Assembly: GCA_963703655.1 (NCBI GenBank)
Contig: CAVPFA010000004.1
Coordinates: 310,001 to 374,000, forward strand
Length of the DNA stretch: 64,000 nt
Direction of reading: 5' to 3'
Source: CAVPFA01 sp963703655
Lineage (GTDB): Bacteria; Actinomycetota; Acidimicrobiia; Acidimicrobiales; Bog-793
Shown here: positions 54,347-63,019 of the stretch, in pieces
Layout of the letters: each line of letters opens with the position of its first letter
Numbering within the stretch: position 1 is the stretch's first letter
Translations under genes and position numbers: made by a program
The notes under the pieces: generated by a model
Seen by the model: only the letters and a program-made list of their open reading frames with translations
The model's database searches: none
What the model was told of the DNA's origin: nothing

Positions 54347-55576
54347 ATGCAGCACCCGGACCCGAACGTGGCGCCCCGACCTACGGGGTGGGTTCTGGCT
54401 CGCCCTTACGCCATCGCATTGTTCGTGGCAGCGACTTTCGCCGGGTACGTCGCGCTCGGCCTCGCGGTCGCGAAGGCGCCCAGTCTCACCAACATCGGCC
54501 TCACCCCGGGACCGGACGGCCGACCAATATCCGTGCTCTCGGTGTTTGCCGGCGTCGGCTGCTCGGTGCTCGGGGGTCTGGTCGCCGCCCGGCGACCGAG
54601 ACACCCGATCGGCTGGTTGCTACTCGGGATCGGCGCGGGGTGGTGGCTCATCGATGGTTCTTCCTACCTCGCGTACACCAACAGACTGCATCCGTCGGTG
54701 GTCAGCAACGTCGCGCTCGTCCTTTGGGCTCCTCTAGTCGCAATCTTTGGCTCCATGGTCGTCTTGCTGTTGGCGATGTTTCCTTCCGGTCTGGTTCGGA
54801 CAGGGTGGCGGCGATGGGCGCTCGCTGTTGGAGGCGCAGCACTGGCTGCTGACGTGGCGGCGTGCTCGATCCAAACGAGACTCAAGCCGAGCGGAACGAA
54901 GTTGTTCGTGAATCCGATCGGCGTCCCTGGCGCGCAGGGCGCGGTCAAAATCGCTCTGAGCATCGCGCCGTTCGTCATCGTCCTCTTGGCGTTCGTCATG
55001 GCCTTTGACGTCGTTGTCCGCTGGCGCAGATCGAGGGCGCTCGAGCGCCAACAGATGAAGTTTCTCGGCTACGCCCTCCTGATTGAACTGCCGTTGCTCG
55101 TAATTCTGGTAGTCGTGATTCCTGACTCCAACGGATGGGCTGCCTGGTTCTTCGCCGCCTTGAACGGGTTCGCCGTGGCCATCGGCCTTGCGGTCAACCG
55201 TTTCCGCCTTTACGACATCGACCGGCTCATGAGCCGCACTTTGTCCTATGCGTTCGTGACAGGGCTCGTCGTCGGGACCTATGTAGGCATCATCACGCTG
55301 ACGACCAAGGTGCTCGGCTTCTCGTCGCCCGTCGCTGTCGCGGCGTCCACCCTGATGGCCGTTGCGCTGTTCAACCCGCTCCGCCGGCGTTTGCAGCACG
55401 TGGTCGATCGCCGATTCAACCGCGCCCGCTACGACGCCGAGGCGACCGTTGCGGCCTTCACGGCACGGCTTCGGGACGCGGTCGACATGGAGTCCGTGCG
55501 AGTCGAGCTACTCGAGGCGGTCAACCGGGCCGTTGAGCCAGCGCACGCCTCGGTGTGGATCAGGAGGCGGGGGTAA
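54347..55576 (+). CDS. Sensor-like polytopic membrane protein without kinase domain (paralogue 3)
   Basis: A 409-residue membrane protein of the same family as the genes at 28004 and 47825. About nine helices, then VDRRFNRARYDAEATVAAFTAR and ending AHASVWIRRRG. The DNA of the last ~250 bases is nearly identical to paralogue 2. ATG 54347 is supported by the promoter position; the frame is open further upstream through the promoter. Confidence 0.8.
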   Translation: MQHPDPNVAPRPTGWVLARPYAIALFVAATFAGYVALGLAVAKAPSLTNIGLTPGPDGRPISVLSVFAGVGCSVLGGLVAARRPRHPIGWLLLGIGAGWWLIDGSSYLAYTNRLHPSVVSNVALVLWAPLVAIFGSMVVLLLAMFPSGLVRTGWRRWALAVGGAALAADVAACSIQTRLKPSGTKLFVNPIGVPGAQGAVKIALSIAPFVIVLLAFVMAFDVVVRWRRSRALERQQMKFLGYALLIELPLLVILVVVIPDSNGWAAWFFAALNGFAVAIGLAVNRFRLYDIDRLMSRTLSYAFVTGLVVGTYVGIITLTTKVLGFSSPVAVAASTLMAVALFNPLRRRLQHVVDRRFNRARYDAEATVAAFTARLRDAVDMESVRVELLEAVNRAVEPAHASVWIRRRG

Positions 55577-55666
55577 GGCTGCGGTCCGCAGGCTCTCGCT
55601 TGCGCTGACGCGAGGGCAAGTCGGAACGGGCTTGCTATCGTCAGTTCAACGGTATATAACGTCTGT

Positions 55667-56002
55667 ATGGGTATACGCGCCATGCAGGAAGCGACCTTCA
55701 TGATCCTCACCGCGCTGGCAAACGGCAGCCAGCATGGTTACGGGATCATCACCGACGTCCACGAGCTTTCCGACGGCCGGGTCCGGCTGCGACCAGGGAC
55801 CCTGTACACCGCCCTGGACCGCCTCTGCGCGGACGAACTGATCAGGGTGGACCGGGAAGAGATCGTGGACGGGCGGCTTCGCAGGTACTACCGGCTCACG
55901 CCCACGGGCGCCAAGCGGCTCAGCACAGAGGCGACCCGGCTACAGACTCATGCCGCCGCCGCCTTGACGCGGCTGAACCTGGCCGGAGGGATGGGGACAT
56001 GA
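55667..56002 (+). CDS. PadR-family transcriptional regulator
   Basis: A 111-residue PadR protein: EATFMILTALANGSQHGYGII, a winged-helix part with RPGTLYTALDRLCADELI and GRLRRYYRLTPTGAKRL. Starts at ATG 55667 or 55682 (ATGCAGGAA). Its stop overlaps the next ATG, the common PadR/membrane-protein pairing in which PadR represses the pair. Confidence 0.92.
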   Translation: MGIRAMQEATFMILTALANGSQHGYGIITDVHELSDGRVRLRPGTLYTALDRLCADELIRVDREEIVDGRLRRYYRLTPTGAKRLSTEATRLQTHAAAALTRLNLAGGMGT

Positions 56003-56646
56003 CCGATCAGGCGAATCTCGAGCGCCGGTACCGGCGATTGCTGGCGTGGTATCCCCAGGCGTTCCGGCGAGAGCACGGACAGGAGATCCTCGCGGTGCTG
56101 ATGGCCTGCGCCCCGGACGGCCAGCGCCGGCCTGGCCTGGCCGAATCCGCAGACCTGATCAGGAGCGGACTGTGGATGCGCCTGCGCCCTAGTGTGCCAC
56201 TGTCGGCGCGCACGGTACGGGCAGCCGTCCGGCTCATGTGTGCGGGCGCCGCCGTCACCACCCTCAGCCTGATCGTCTCGATGATCTCGCTAGCCCACAT
56301 CGGGCGCGGCGCGGCCACGCTCCGCCTGGCGGGCCGGAGCCAGCCGTTTTGGGTCGCCATCACGGTGGGGATCGTGGGCGGCCTGGTCGTGATCGCTGTG
56401 TGGCTGTGGATGGCGTGGGCGAGCGGCAAGGGCAGAAATTGGGCGCGCATCATGTCCACGGTGCTATTCGGCCTTGCAACGGTGGAGCTGACCAGTGTTT
56501 TCAGCGGGCCCCAGAGCCTCCTCGGCATGATCTTCTGGACGCCGACCTGGCTGGTCGGCCTCGCTGCGGTGTGGCTGCTCTGGCGCCCGACCTCCAGCTC
56601 GTTTTTCAAGCCGCAGGAGTTCAAACAGGTCGAACACAGCGCATAG
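55999..56646 (+). CDS. PadR-associated membrane protein
   Basis: A 215-residue protein. A cytoplasmic head YRRLLAWYPQAFRREHGQEILAVLM, of the type found in permease-prefix proteins, is followed by four hydrophobic segments (MCAGAAVTTLSLIVSMISLA, VAITVGIVGGLVVIAVWLWMA, ...). Function unknown; coupled to PadR by an ATGA overlap and likely regulated by it. Confidence 0.75.
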   Translation: MTDQANLERRYRRLLAWYPQAFRREHGQEILAVLMACAPDGQRRPGLAESADLIRSGLWMRLRPSVPLSARTVRAAVRLMCAGAAVTTLSLIVSMISLAHIGRGAATLRLAGRSQPFWVAITVGIVGGLVVIAVWLWMAWASGKGRNWARIMSTVLFGLATVELTSVFSGPQSLLGMIFWTPTWLVGLAAVWLLWRPTSSSFFKPQEFKQVEHSA

Positions 56647-56877
56647 CCATCGCCCAGGTCATGCTCACCACCGCCGTGCGGGACCCGAACCGCGAGGCTT
56701 GGCACCGCCGTCGGGGCGCTGATCGTGAGCGAGTCAGGGCACGAGGTCTATGGGGCCAGCAGCGTCGTTGGCGTCGCGGTGGCCCAATACCGTGTTCACA
56801 ACTGACGAAACCTCTTGTGCAGTTCGGGTGACAATAGGTACGCTGCCGTGAAACTCACTTAGGAGAGGAGCCAGTCG

Positions 56878-57168
56878 ATGCTCTTGGGGGGGACATACAA
56901 ATTCCGGCCGGGCGCTGACCAGCGTGTCGGGCTGAAGAGATTCCAGGCTTGGACGCCCCCGGCCGGCTTCACGTTCCAGGGCCACTGGGCGGCGGCCGAC
57001 TCCATGGGGGGAATGTTCATCGCCGAGGCGGAAAGCGCCGCGGTCGCATTTGAGGCCACGAGTGCCTTCGGCGATCTGATCGAGTTCCACCTTGTCCCCG
57101 TGCTGGACATCATGGAGTCGGTACCGATCAGCGCAAGAGTGCTTGGCTGGATCGACTCGGTCGGTTGA
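56878..57168 (+). CDS. Small protein of DUF3303 type
   Basis: A 96-residue protein, reading GTYKFRPGADQRVGLKRFQAWTPPAGF at the start and ending PVLDIMESVPI near the C-terminus, which resembles DUF3303. ATG 56878 with AGGAG about 12 bases upstream. Function unknown; no partner gene evident. Confidence 0.65.
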   Translation: MLLGGTYKFRPGADQRVGLKRFQAWTPPAGFTFQGHWAAADSMGGMFIAEAESAAVAFEATSAFGDLIEFHLVPVLDIMESVPISARVLGWIDSVG

Positions 57169-57294
57169 TCCCGCTCTCGCCCACAACTGACATTCGACCG
57201 GCCGGCCCCTGAGGAGCATCGGCTACCGAGCAGCCAAGGTCTGCGAGAACTAGCTTGACCACGACCACATCGCAACCCGAGGGAGACCACTGAC

Positions 57295-57570
57295 ATGGCA
57301 CTTGGCTTTTACTTCACGCCCAGCTCTTTCACACCTGGAGTGTACGACGACGCCCTCAAGCGGCTCGAAGCGGCCGGTGCCGGGTCGCCGCCCGGAAGGC
57401 TCTACCACTTCGCTCTCGAATCCGACGGACACATCCAGGTGTTTGACGTCTGGGACTCCGAAGAGTCGTTCCATGCCTTTGGGGAGACGCTGCTGCCGAT
57501 CATGTCCGAGCTGGGCGCCGACCCTGGCCAGCCGCAGGTCTCACCCGTCCACAACATCATCAAGGGCTGA
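57295..57570 (+). CDS. Small alpha-beta barrel protein, homologue of the gene at 33215
   Basis: A 91-residue protein with strand-helix-strand pattern; IQVFDVWDSEESFHAFGETLLPIMSELG aligns with the protein at 33215 (LQVFDVWESQEAFDEFLTYLGPVMEELG). ATG 57295 is preceded by GAGGGAG 12 bases away. The homologues share the C-terminal P-V-half-turn (SPVHNI / MPIVDL). Confidence 0.65.
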   Translation: MALGFYFTPSSFTPGVYDDALKRLEAAGAGSPPGRLYHFALESDGHIQVFDVWDSEESFHAFGETLLPIMSELGADPGQPQVSPVHNIIKG

Positions 57571-57621
57571 GGCTCATAGGCCGCCGAACTTCGATCTCGA
57601 CACGGCCCTGAAGCCGTCATC

Positions 57622-57647
57622 CGAGCCGTCAGCTACCTGACGGCTCG
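57622..57647. terminator. Bidirectional terminator hairpin between convergent genes
   Basis: CGAGCCGTCAG-CTAC-CTGACGGCTCG is a perfect 11-bp stem with a 4-base loop, located after the plus gene ending at 57570 and overlapping the last codons of the minus gene ending at 57629. Confidence 0.75.
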
Positions 57648-58993
57648 CGATGGCTCGCCTCGGTCAGCTCGGCCAGGCAACTTTCCAAAATCGAGATAGC
57701 CAGATCCAAGTCCTGCCTGGAAATCGTCAGAGGTGGCGAAAGCGTCAGCACGCTGCCCATCGTCGTCTTGAACGAGAGACCTCGCTCCAGGGCTGCATAC
57801 AACACCTGATCGGCCTCGTCGATGGCCGGTGCGCCCTCGGGCGTCGTCAGCTCTACGCCGACGAGAAGCCCCGCTCCACGGACGTCCCCGATGAGGGGGA
57901 ACCGGCCGGCCATCGCCTGCAGCCGTGTGACGAGGTACTCCCCCAGCTCGGCGGCCCGGCTCACCAGGTTCTCCTCCACGATCACCTCCAAGGTGGCGAG
58001 GGCGGCCGCGGCCAACACGGGGTTCTTCTCGTGGGTGTAGTGCCCGACGGCCTTGTCGGCCATCACGTCCAGATCCGCCCGTGCCACCACGGCGCCCATC
58101 GGGAGCATTCCACCGCCGAGGGCTTTCCCCAGCACGAGGATGTCAGGCGAGGCGCCCACATGCTCGTGGGCGCAGAAACGGCCCGTCTTTCCCAGTCCGG
58201 TCGGAATCTCGTCGAAGATCAACAATGCTCCGGCGCGGTCGCAGGCGCGGCGGACCTCCTGCCAGAAGCCGGGCGGCGGAAGGTACGGAACTGCACGGAT
58301 CGGCTCGGCTACCACGGCCGCCACGTCGCCCTCGCACTCGAGGACGTACTCGATCATTCGAGCGCACGCCATGGCGCACCGGTCCAAATCCGGTGTCCCG
58401 CCCGGCGATACGAAGCCGTACGGGCACCGGTAACAAGCAAAAGGCGCAACGTGCTCGGTACCCGCGAGCAGCGGGCCGATCCTGCCCGAGCGGAACAACG
58501 CCTCGCCCCCGACCGAAGCTGCGCCGAAGCCGGCGCCGTGAAAAGAGTCCCAGAAGCTGATCGTCTTGAACCGCCCGGTGGCGAGGCGTGCGATCTTGAG
58601 GGCGATCTCCACCGCCTCGGAGCCCCCGGGTGCGAAGAGCACCTTCCAAGGTCCCCCGGGCACCATGGCGCACAGCCTTTCGGCCAACGTCACAGCGGGA
58701 TCACAGGTGAAACGGCGCGGGGCGAATGGCAGCGTGCGCATTTGCCGATCCACCGCTTCCAGGATCCTGGGGTGGCCGTACCCCACGTGATGGGAGGAGT
58801 TGCCGTGGAAGTCGAGATAGCGCCGGCCGTCGGCGTCCTCGAGCCACGACCCCTCGGCCTTGACGACCGCGCTCAAACACGGCGTGGACAAGGACTGTCG
58901 CAAGAAGACGGCCTCGTCCCGGCGCAAGAGGGCCCTTGTGGCCTCTCCCAGTGCACCCTCGGCCCACTTCGCGCGGTTAGCGCTGAGGTTCAC
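57629..58993 (-). CDS. PLP-dependent class III aminotransferase-fold enzyme, PbfA-like
   Basis: A 454-residue class III PLP protein. The lysine region reads LVLGKALGGGMLPMGA and the aspartate that binds the PLP ring is in LLIFDEIPTGLGKTG; an arginine/glycine turn is in SEAVEIALKIARLATGRF. The segments TRALLRRDEAVFLRQSLSTPC and YTHEKNPVLAAAA match what I recall of (R)-1-hydroxy-2-aminoethylphosphonate ammonia-lyase (PbfA), known from aminoethylphosphonate operons; this assignment is by memory and context. GTG 58993 has AAGGGG just upstream; another GTG at 59035 has no site. Last gene of the operon; its end overlaps a terminator hairpin. Confidence 0.8.
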   Translation of the reverse strand: MNLSANRAKWAEGALGEATRALLRRDEAVFLRQSLSTPCLSAVVKAEGSWLEDADGRRYLDFHGNSSHHVGYGHPRILEAVDRQMRTLPFAPRRFTCDPAVTLAERLCAMVPGGPWKVLFAPGGSEAVEIALKIARLATGRFKTISFWDSFHGAGFGAASVGGEALFRSGRIGPLLAGTEHVAPFACYRCPYGFVSPGGTPDLDRCAMACARMIEYVLECEGDVAAVVAEPIRAVPYLPPPGFWQEVRRACDRAGALLIFDEIPTGLGKTGRFCAHEHVGASPDILVLGKALGGGMLPMGAVVARADLDVMADKAVGHYTHEKNPVLAAAALATLEVIVEENLVSRAAELGEYLVTRLQAMAGRFPLIGDVRGAGLLVGVELTTPEGAPAIDEADQVLYAALERGLSFKTTMGSVLTLSPPLTISRQDLDLAISILESCLAELTEASHREPSGS

Positions 58994-59045
58994 GTCCCCT
59001 TCGCGCTGGTCCGGTAGAGGCACCTCTCCCCTCACTTTGCAGGGG

Positions 59046-59876
59046 TCAGGGTTTCTCGCCTGTGGCCAGCCGCGCTTCGATACTCTCAACGACGGGCAGG
59101 ACATCTGCGACGCGATCGACCACGTAATGGGCACCCGCCGCGAGCAGCTCGTCGGTCGCCGCCCTGCTGAGACGGAGCTGCTCGTCAGCTGGCAGGCCGG
59201 CGTACTCGGCCGCGGTGAGGCCGACCTCGTTGCCGGTGACAGCGACGCCGACCGCCCACATGCCACCGCTGAGGCCCTCCTCGATGTCGACCGGCGTGTC
59301 GCCGATCTTGACCACTGCTTCCAGTGGGCTGATCGAAAGCTTGATCAGCGCCTGCAGAGCCATGAACGGGCCCGGTCTGCCAGAAGGCGTGTCACCGGCA
59401 CAGACGGTGACGTCGGGCTCGTAGCCCTGCTCTTTGGCTACCCGTGCGACTACGTCCATGACCTCGCGCGGGTAGCCCGTGGTCGAGGCGATGGACATGC
59501 CGCGTGCCCTCATGGCAGCAACGGTCTCTACCACTCCCGCGATGACGTCGGAATGCCGAGCTACCGTCTCGACCTGTAGCGGCAAGAAGCGCTGATAGAG
59601 GGTGTCCACGTCGCGGTCTTCGGGCCGTCTGCCGTGGACCGCCTGCCACCTCGCGGCGACCGACTCGTTGCGCGTGATGGCCTGAATGTGCTGCCACTTC
59701 GGCATGCCCATCGGGGCGCGGGCCTCCGCCACGGTTATGGGAACCCCCGAGTCGGCGAAGGCCTCCATGAAGGTGGCCACTGGAGCCACGCAACCGTGAT
59801 CGACGGTGGTGCCGGCCCAATCGAGGACCGCTGCCCTCAGCGGCCCGACGTAGCGATGAGCCTGCTGTGATGACAT
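59046..59876 (-). CDS. phnX: Phosphonoacetaldehyde hydrolase PhnX
   Basis: A 276-residue HAD-superfamily enzyme that cleaves phosphonoacetaldehyde to acetaldehyde and phosphate by a Schiff base with lysine. Nucleophile motif DWAGTTVD at about residue 19, the cap-domain lysine in PMGMPKWQHI, motif II region ASTTGYP, and KIGDTPVDIEEG (motif III/IV). Directly follows phnW and precedes the PbfA-like gene, which supplies the same intermediate by another route. Cytoplasmic. Confidence 0.95.
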   Translation of the reverse strand: MSSQQAHRYVGPLRAAVLDWAGTTVDHGCVAPVATFMEAFADSGVPITVAEARAPMGMPKWQHIQAITRNESVAARWQAVHGRRPEDRDVDTLYQRFLPLQVETVARHSDVIAGVVETVAAMRARGMSIASTTGYPREVMDVVARVAKEQGYEPDVTVCAGDTPSGRPGPFMALQALIKLSISPLEAVVKIGDTPVDIEEGLSGGMWAVGVAVTGNEVGLTAAEYAGLPADEQLRLSRAATDELLAAGAHYVVDRVADVLPVVESIEARLATGEKP

Positions 59877-59916
59877 GGCTAGCCCTCCGGCCTCTCGTAC
59901 CGCATCCGAGCCGCCA

Positions 59917-61040
59917 TCAACCCATCAGGGCCGGAGAACGGTCGTGCACGCCCATCTCTTCGAGAACAGAGCCGATCGCGTCCAAGGCGGCCCGCATTTC
60001 CGTTTCGCCGAGATGACCGATGCAGCCGACACGGAAGGAATCAGCGACCGTCAGTTTGCCAGGGTAGATCAGGAACCCCTTGGCGCTCAGGCGCTCGTAG
60101 AAATCCGCGAAGTGGAAATGCGGATCGACCGGCATGTGGAAGGTGACGATGATCGGCGCCTGGTCTGCCCTCGGCAGCAGGCAACGGAATCCGAGGGCCT
60201 CCATTCCGTCCACCAGGATCTGGTGATTGCGTGCGTCAGCGCGCTCCCCCGCCCGGCCACACCGCCCTCGGCGGCGTGCTCGTCCAGCGCCTGCAAGAAC
60301 GCCGCGATGACCTGCGTGGGTGGGGTGAAGCGCCACTGCCCGTTCTTCTCGAAGCCCTGCCACTGGGCGAACAGGTCCAGGCTTAGGGAATGGGCATTGC
60401 CCTCGCAGCGCTCGAGCACGTCACGGCGTATCACGGCAAAGCCCATGCCCGGCACTCCCTCCAGGCACTTGTTGGACGAGGCGACCATCGCGACGAACGG
60501 GATCTGGCGCGCGTCGAGCGGCAGGGCGCCGAAGGCGCTCATGGCGTCGATTATCAGGGCGCGGCGGTGCGCGGCCACGACTTCGGCCACCGCCCCGATC
60601 GGGTTGAGAATGCCCGAGGTGGTCTCGCAGTGGACCACCGCCACGTGGGTGATGTCGCGGTCTTCCGACAACCGCAGGTCGAGGGCCTGCGGGTCGACCG
60701 GCTGGTCCTCACGCCATTCGAGAGCTTCCACATCACGACCGATGATCCTGACGATCTCGGCCATGCGCGTGCCGTAGGCGCCATTGACCAGCACCAACAG
60801 CTTGCCGTCGCGCGGCACCAAGGTTCCTAGCGTGGCTTCGACGACAAAGGTTCCCGATCCCTGCAGCGGAACGCAGACGTGGGTCCGTTCCGCCCCCGAC
60901 AGCACAACCAGACGCTCGCAGATCTCGCGGTTCATTGCGATGAACGCGGCGTCGCGCGAGCCCCAGTCGCGAAGCATCGCCTCCTTGACGGTGTCCGAGG
61001 TGGTAAGCGGGCCGGGGGTCAGCAGATAGGGAGACTTCAC
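59917..61040 (-). CDS. phnW: 2-aminoethylphosphonate-pyruvate transaminase PhnW (one frame shift)
   Basis: PLP enzyme that moves the amino group of 2-aminoethylphosphonate to pyruvate. Starts SPYLLTPGPLTTSDTVKEAML, then VPLQGSGTFVVEATLG and HCETTSGILNP, then the PLP lysine in MVASSNKCLEGVPGMGF. The frame breaks near 60248 in a run of five C (G on the gene strand): EGGVAGRG continues as ERADARNHQILVDGM in another frame, ending MGVHDRSPALMG. One missing base restores 374 residues. GTG 61040 overlaps the ATPase stop by four bases. Confidence 0.92.
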
Positions 61041-62162
61041 AGCGGGTCTTTGCTGGCGACGCGAGGCGCCACCAGCACGTCGCGTGCGACGACCGTCGGA
61101 CGGACGTGTGTGCCGAGATCGATGTCGGCGGCGACGTCGGTGCGTACGTCGACGCGGACCGGAATCTCCCCGACCTGCACGGTCAGTCGCGTGGTCGAGC
61201 CGAGGAAGGTGCGGTGGGTCACGAATCCCTTTCCGGCCGGGTCGACCTCGATGGCGACGTCCTCGGGGCGCAGCAGCACGTCGATGTCGCCGAGCTCGCT
61301 GGCGGTGGCGCCGGTTCGCACCGGGCAACGCTGGCCGAAGACGACGACGTCGGTGCCGGTCCGCTCGACGGGGACTCTGCTCGAGACGCCCACGAACTCG
61401 GCGACGAACGGGGTCGCTGGACGCGCGTAGAGCGTCGCGGGTGTAGCCGGTCTGCTCGTTGTGGCCCGACTGACATCACGCAGACCCTGTCGGCCATCGA
61501 GAGCGCCTCTTCCTGGTCGTGGGTGACGAACACCGTCGTGATCGAGAGCCGCTGTTGCAGCGAGCGGATCTGGTCGCGCAGCTCGGCGCGCACCTTGGCG
61601 TCGAGCGCCGAGAGCGGCTCGTCGAGCAGGAGGACCCGGGGCTCGATGGCAAGGGCTCGCGCAAGTGCGACCCGCTGCTGTTGTCCGCCGGACATCTGGT
61701 GGGGGTACTTCGACGCCTGGTCTCCGAGGCCGACCAGCTCGAGCAGCTCGGCTGCCTTCTTCCTTCGCTGGGCCTGTCCCCTGCCGTCGCATTCGCAGGC
61801 CGTAGGCGACGTTGTTGATCGCGTTCATGTTCGGGAACAGCGAGTAGCTCTGGAACACCATCCCCATGTCCCGCTTTTGCGCGCTGACTCGCGAAAGGTC
61901 CTTGCCGTCGACGACCACGCGGCCGCCGTCGAGCCGTTCGAAGCCCGCAAGCACCCGCAGCGCTGTCGTCTTGCCGCAACCCGACGGACCCGAGGAGGGC
62001 GACGAACTCCCCGGGCTCGATGGAGAGCGAGAACCCGTCGAGGGCGCGCGTCTGACCGAAGATCCGCACCAGCCGGTCGAGCTCGACACGCGCACCCCGT
62101 GGCCGGAACGTGCCCGCTCCGGTGCTCCGATCATCGACGGGCTCCTCTTGTGTCGTGGTCAC
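61037..62162 (-). CDS. ABC transporter ATPase of the 2-aminoethylphosphonate importer (four frame shifts)
   Basis: A potA/phnT-like ATPase whose pieces lie in several frames: LDGFSLSIEPGEFVALLG; Walker A GPSGCGKTT; VFQSYSLFPNMNA; then MSGGQQQRVALARALAIEP, Walker B VLLLDEPLSALD and VTHDQEEAL; finally a TOBE-like C-terminus (LLRPEDVAIEV). Four single extra bases (about 61990, 61780, 61465 and 61450) rebuild one chain of about 373 residues. GTG 62162 overlaps the permease stop by four bases. The function is inferred from its place directly before phnW. Confidence 0.88.
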
Positions 62163-63019
62163 AGTGCCCCGCTCCTCCTGCGGGCGCGCCGAGACTGCGA
62201 ACGATCCAACGAGACGATCACGATCAGCAGCAGCCACGTACCGATGAGCGACAGCATCGACACGGCGGTGGCTATGTGGGCGTCGCTCTGCTGGAACTGG
62301 TAGATCCACACGGGGAGCGTCGTCCACAGGTCCAGGCTGTGCCATCGTGAACTCGCCCATGACCAGCGCGATCGTGAGCACGATCGCTGAAAGCAACGCC
62401 GCTCTGAGATTCGGCAGGATGACGTGCAACAAGCGTGCTCGCCCATCCGCCTCCGAGCGATCGTGAGGCCTCCACGAGAGTCTTGAGGTCGATCGCGGAC
62501 AGCCCTGCGTCGAGCGAGCGGTAGACGAAGGGAAGGGCGAGTATGACATAGGCGAGGCTCAACAGGTACGGGGAGGCCCGGAGCCACAGCGGCGCCGCGT
62601 GGAGGATCCCGAGGATGAGCACGATCGGCGGGATCACGATCGGCAGAACTGTTACGAAGTCGATGACCCGTCGCATCTTCGGCAGCTTCAAGTGGACATA
62701 GGTGGCGGTCGGGACCATCAGCACCATCGTCAGCACCGTGGTCACGGCGGCCAGCCGAAGTGACAGGAAGAACGCCGCGGAGAAGCCGGTCTGGGACGGA
62801 AGGGCTTCGATCGCGTACAAGGACCATCTGCCGGCATCGTTCTCGAGGGAGAATTTAAGCCCGGCGTAGAGGGGGATCAGGAAGTACGCGCCCCGCGATG
62901 AAAAGTACGATCCCTCGCCAGAAACGCAGCCGCGGCAGACGCCGGCGCTGTGGATCCGATGCGACCCTCGGGACTCCCAGAATCTCCTCGGTTGCGATCT
63001 CGGGGATCAGCGAAGCCAT
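62159..63019 (-). CDS. ABC transporter permease of the 2-aminoethylphosphonate importer (three frame shifts)
   Basis: A binding-protein-dependent permease split over three frames: IVLFIAG, then AYFLIPLYAGLKFSLEND and SLRLAAVTTVLTMVLMVPTATYV, the docking loop SLGGGWA...LLHVILPNLRAALLSAIVLTIALVMGEF, and DLWTTLPVWIYQFQQ. Extra bases near 62892, 62443 and 62342 restore 285 residues. ATG 63019 overlaps the other permease by 13 bases. An importer subunit, 6 membrane helices. Confidence 0.86.
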
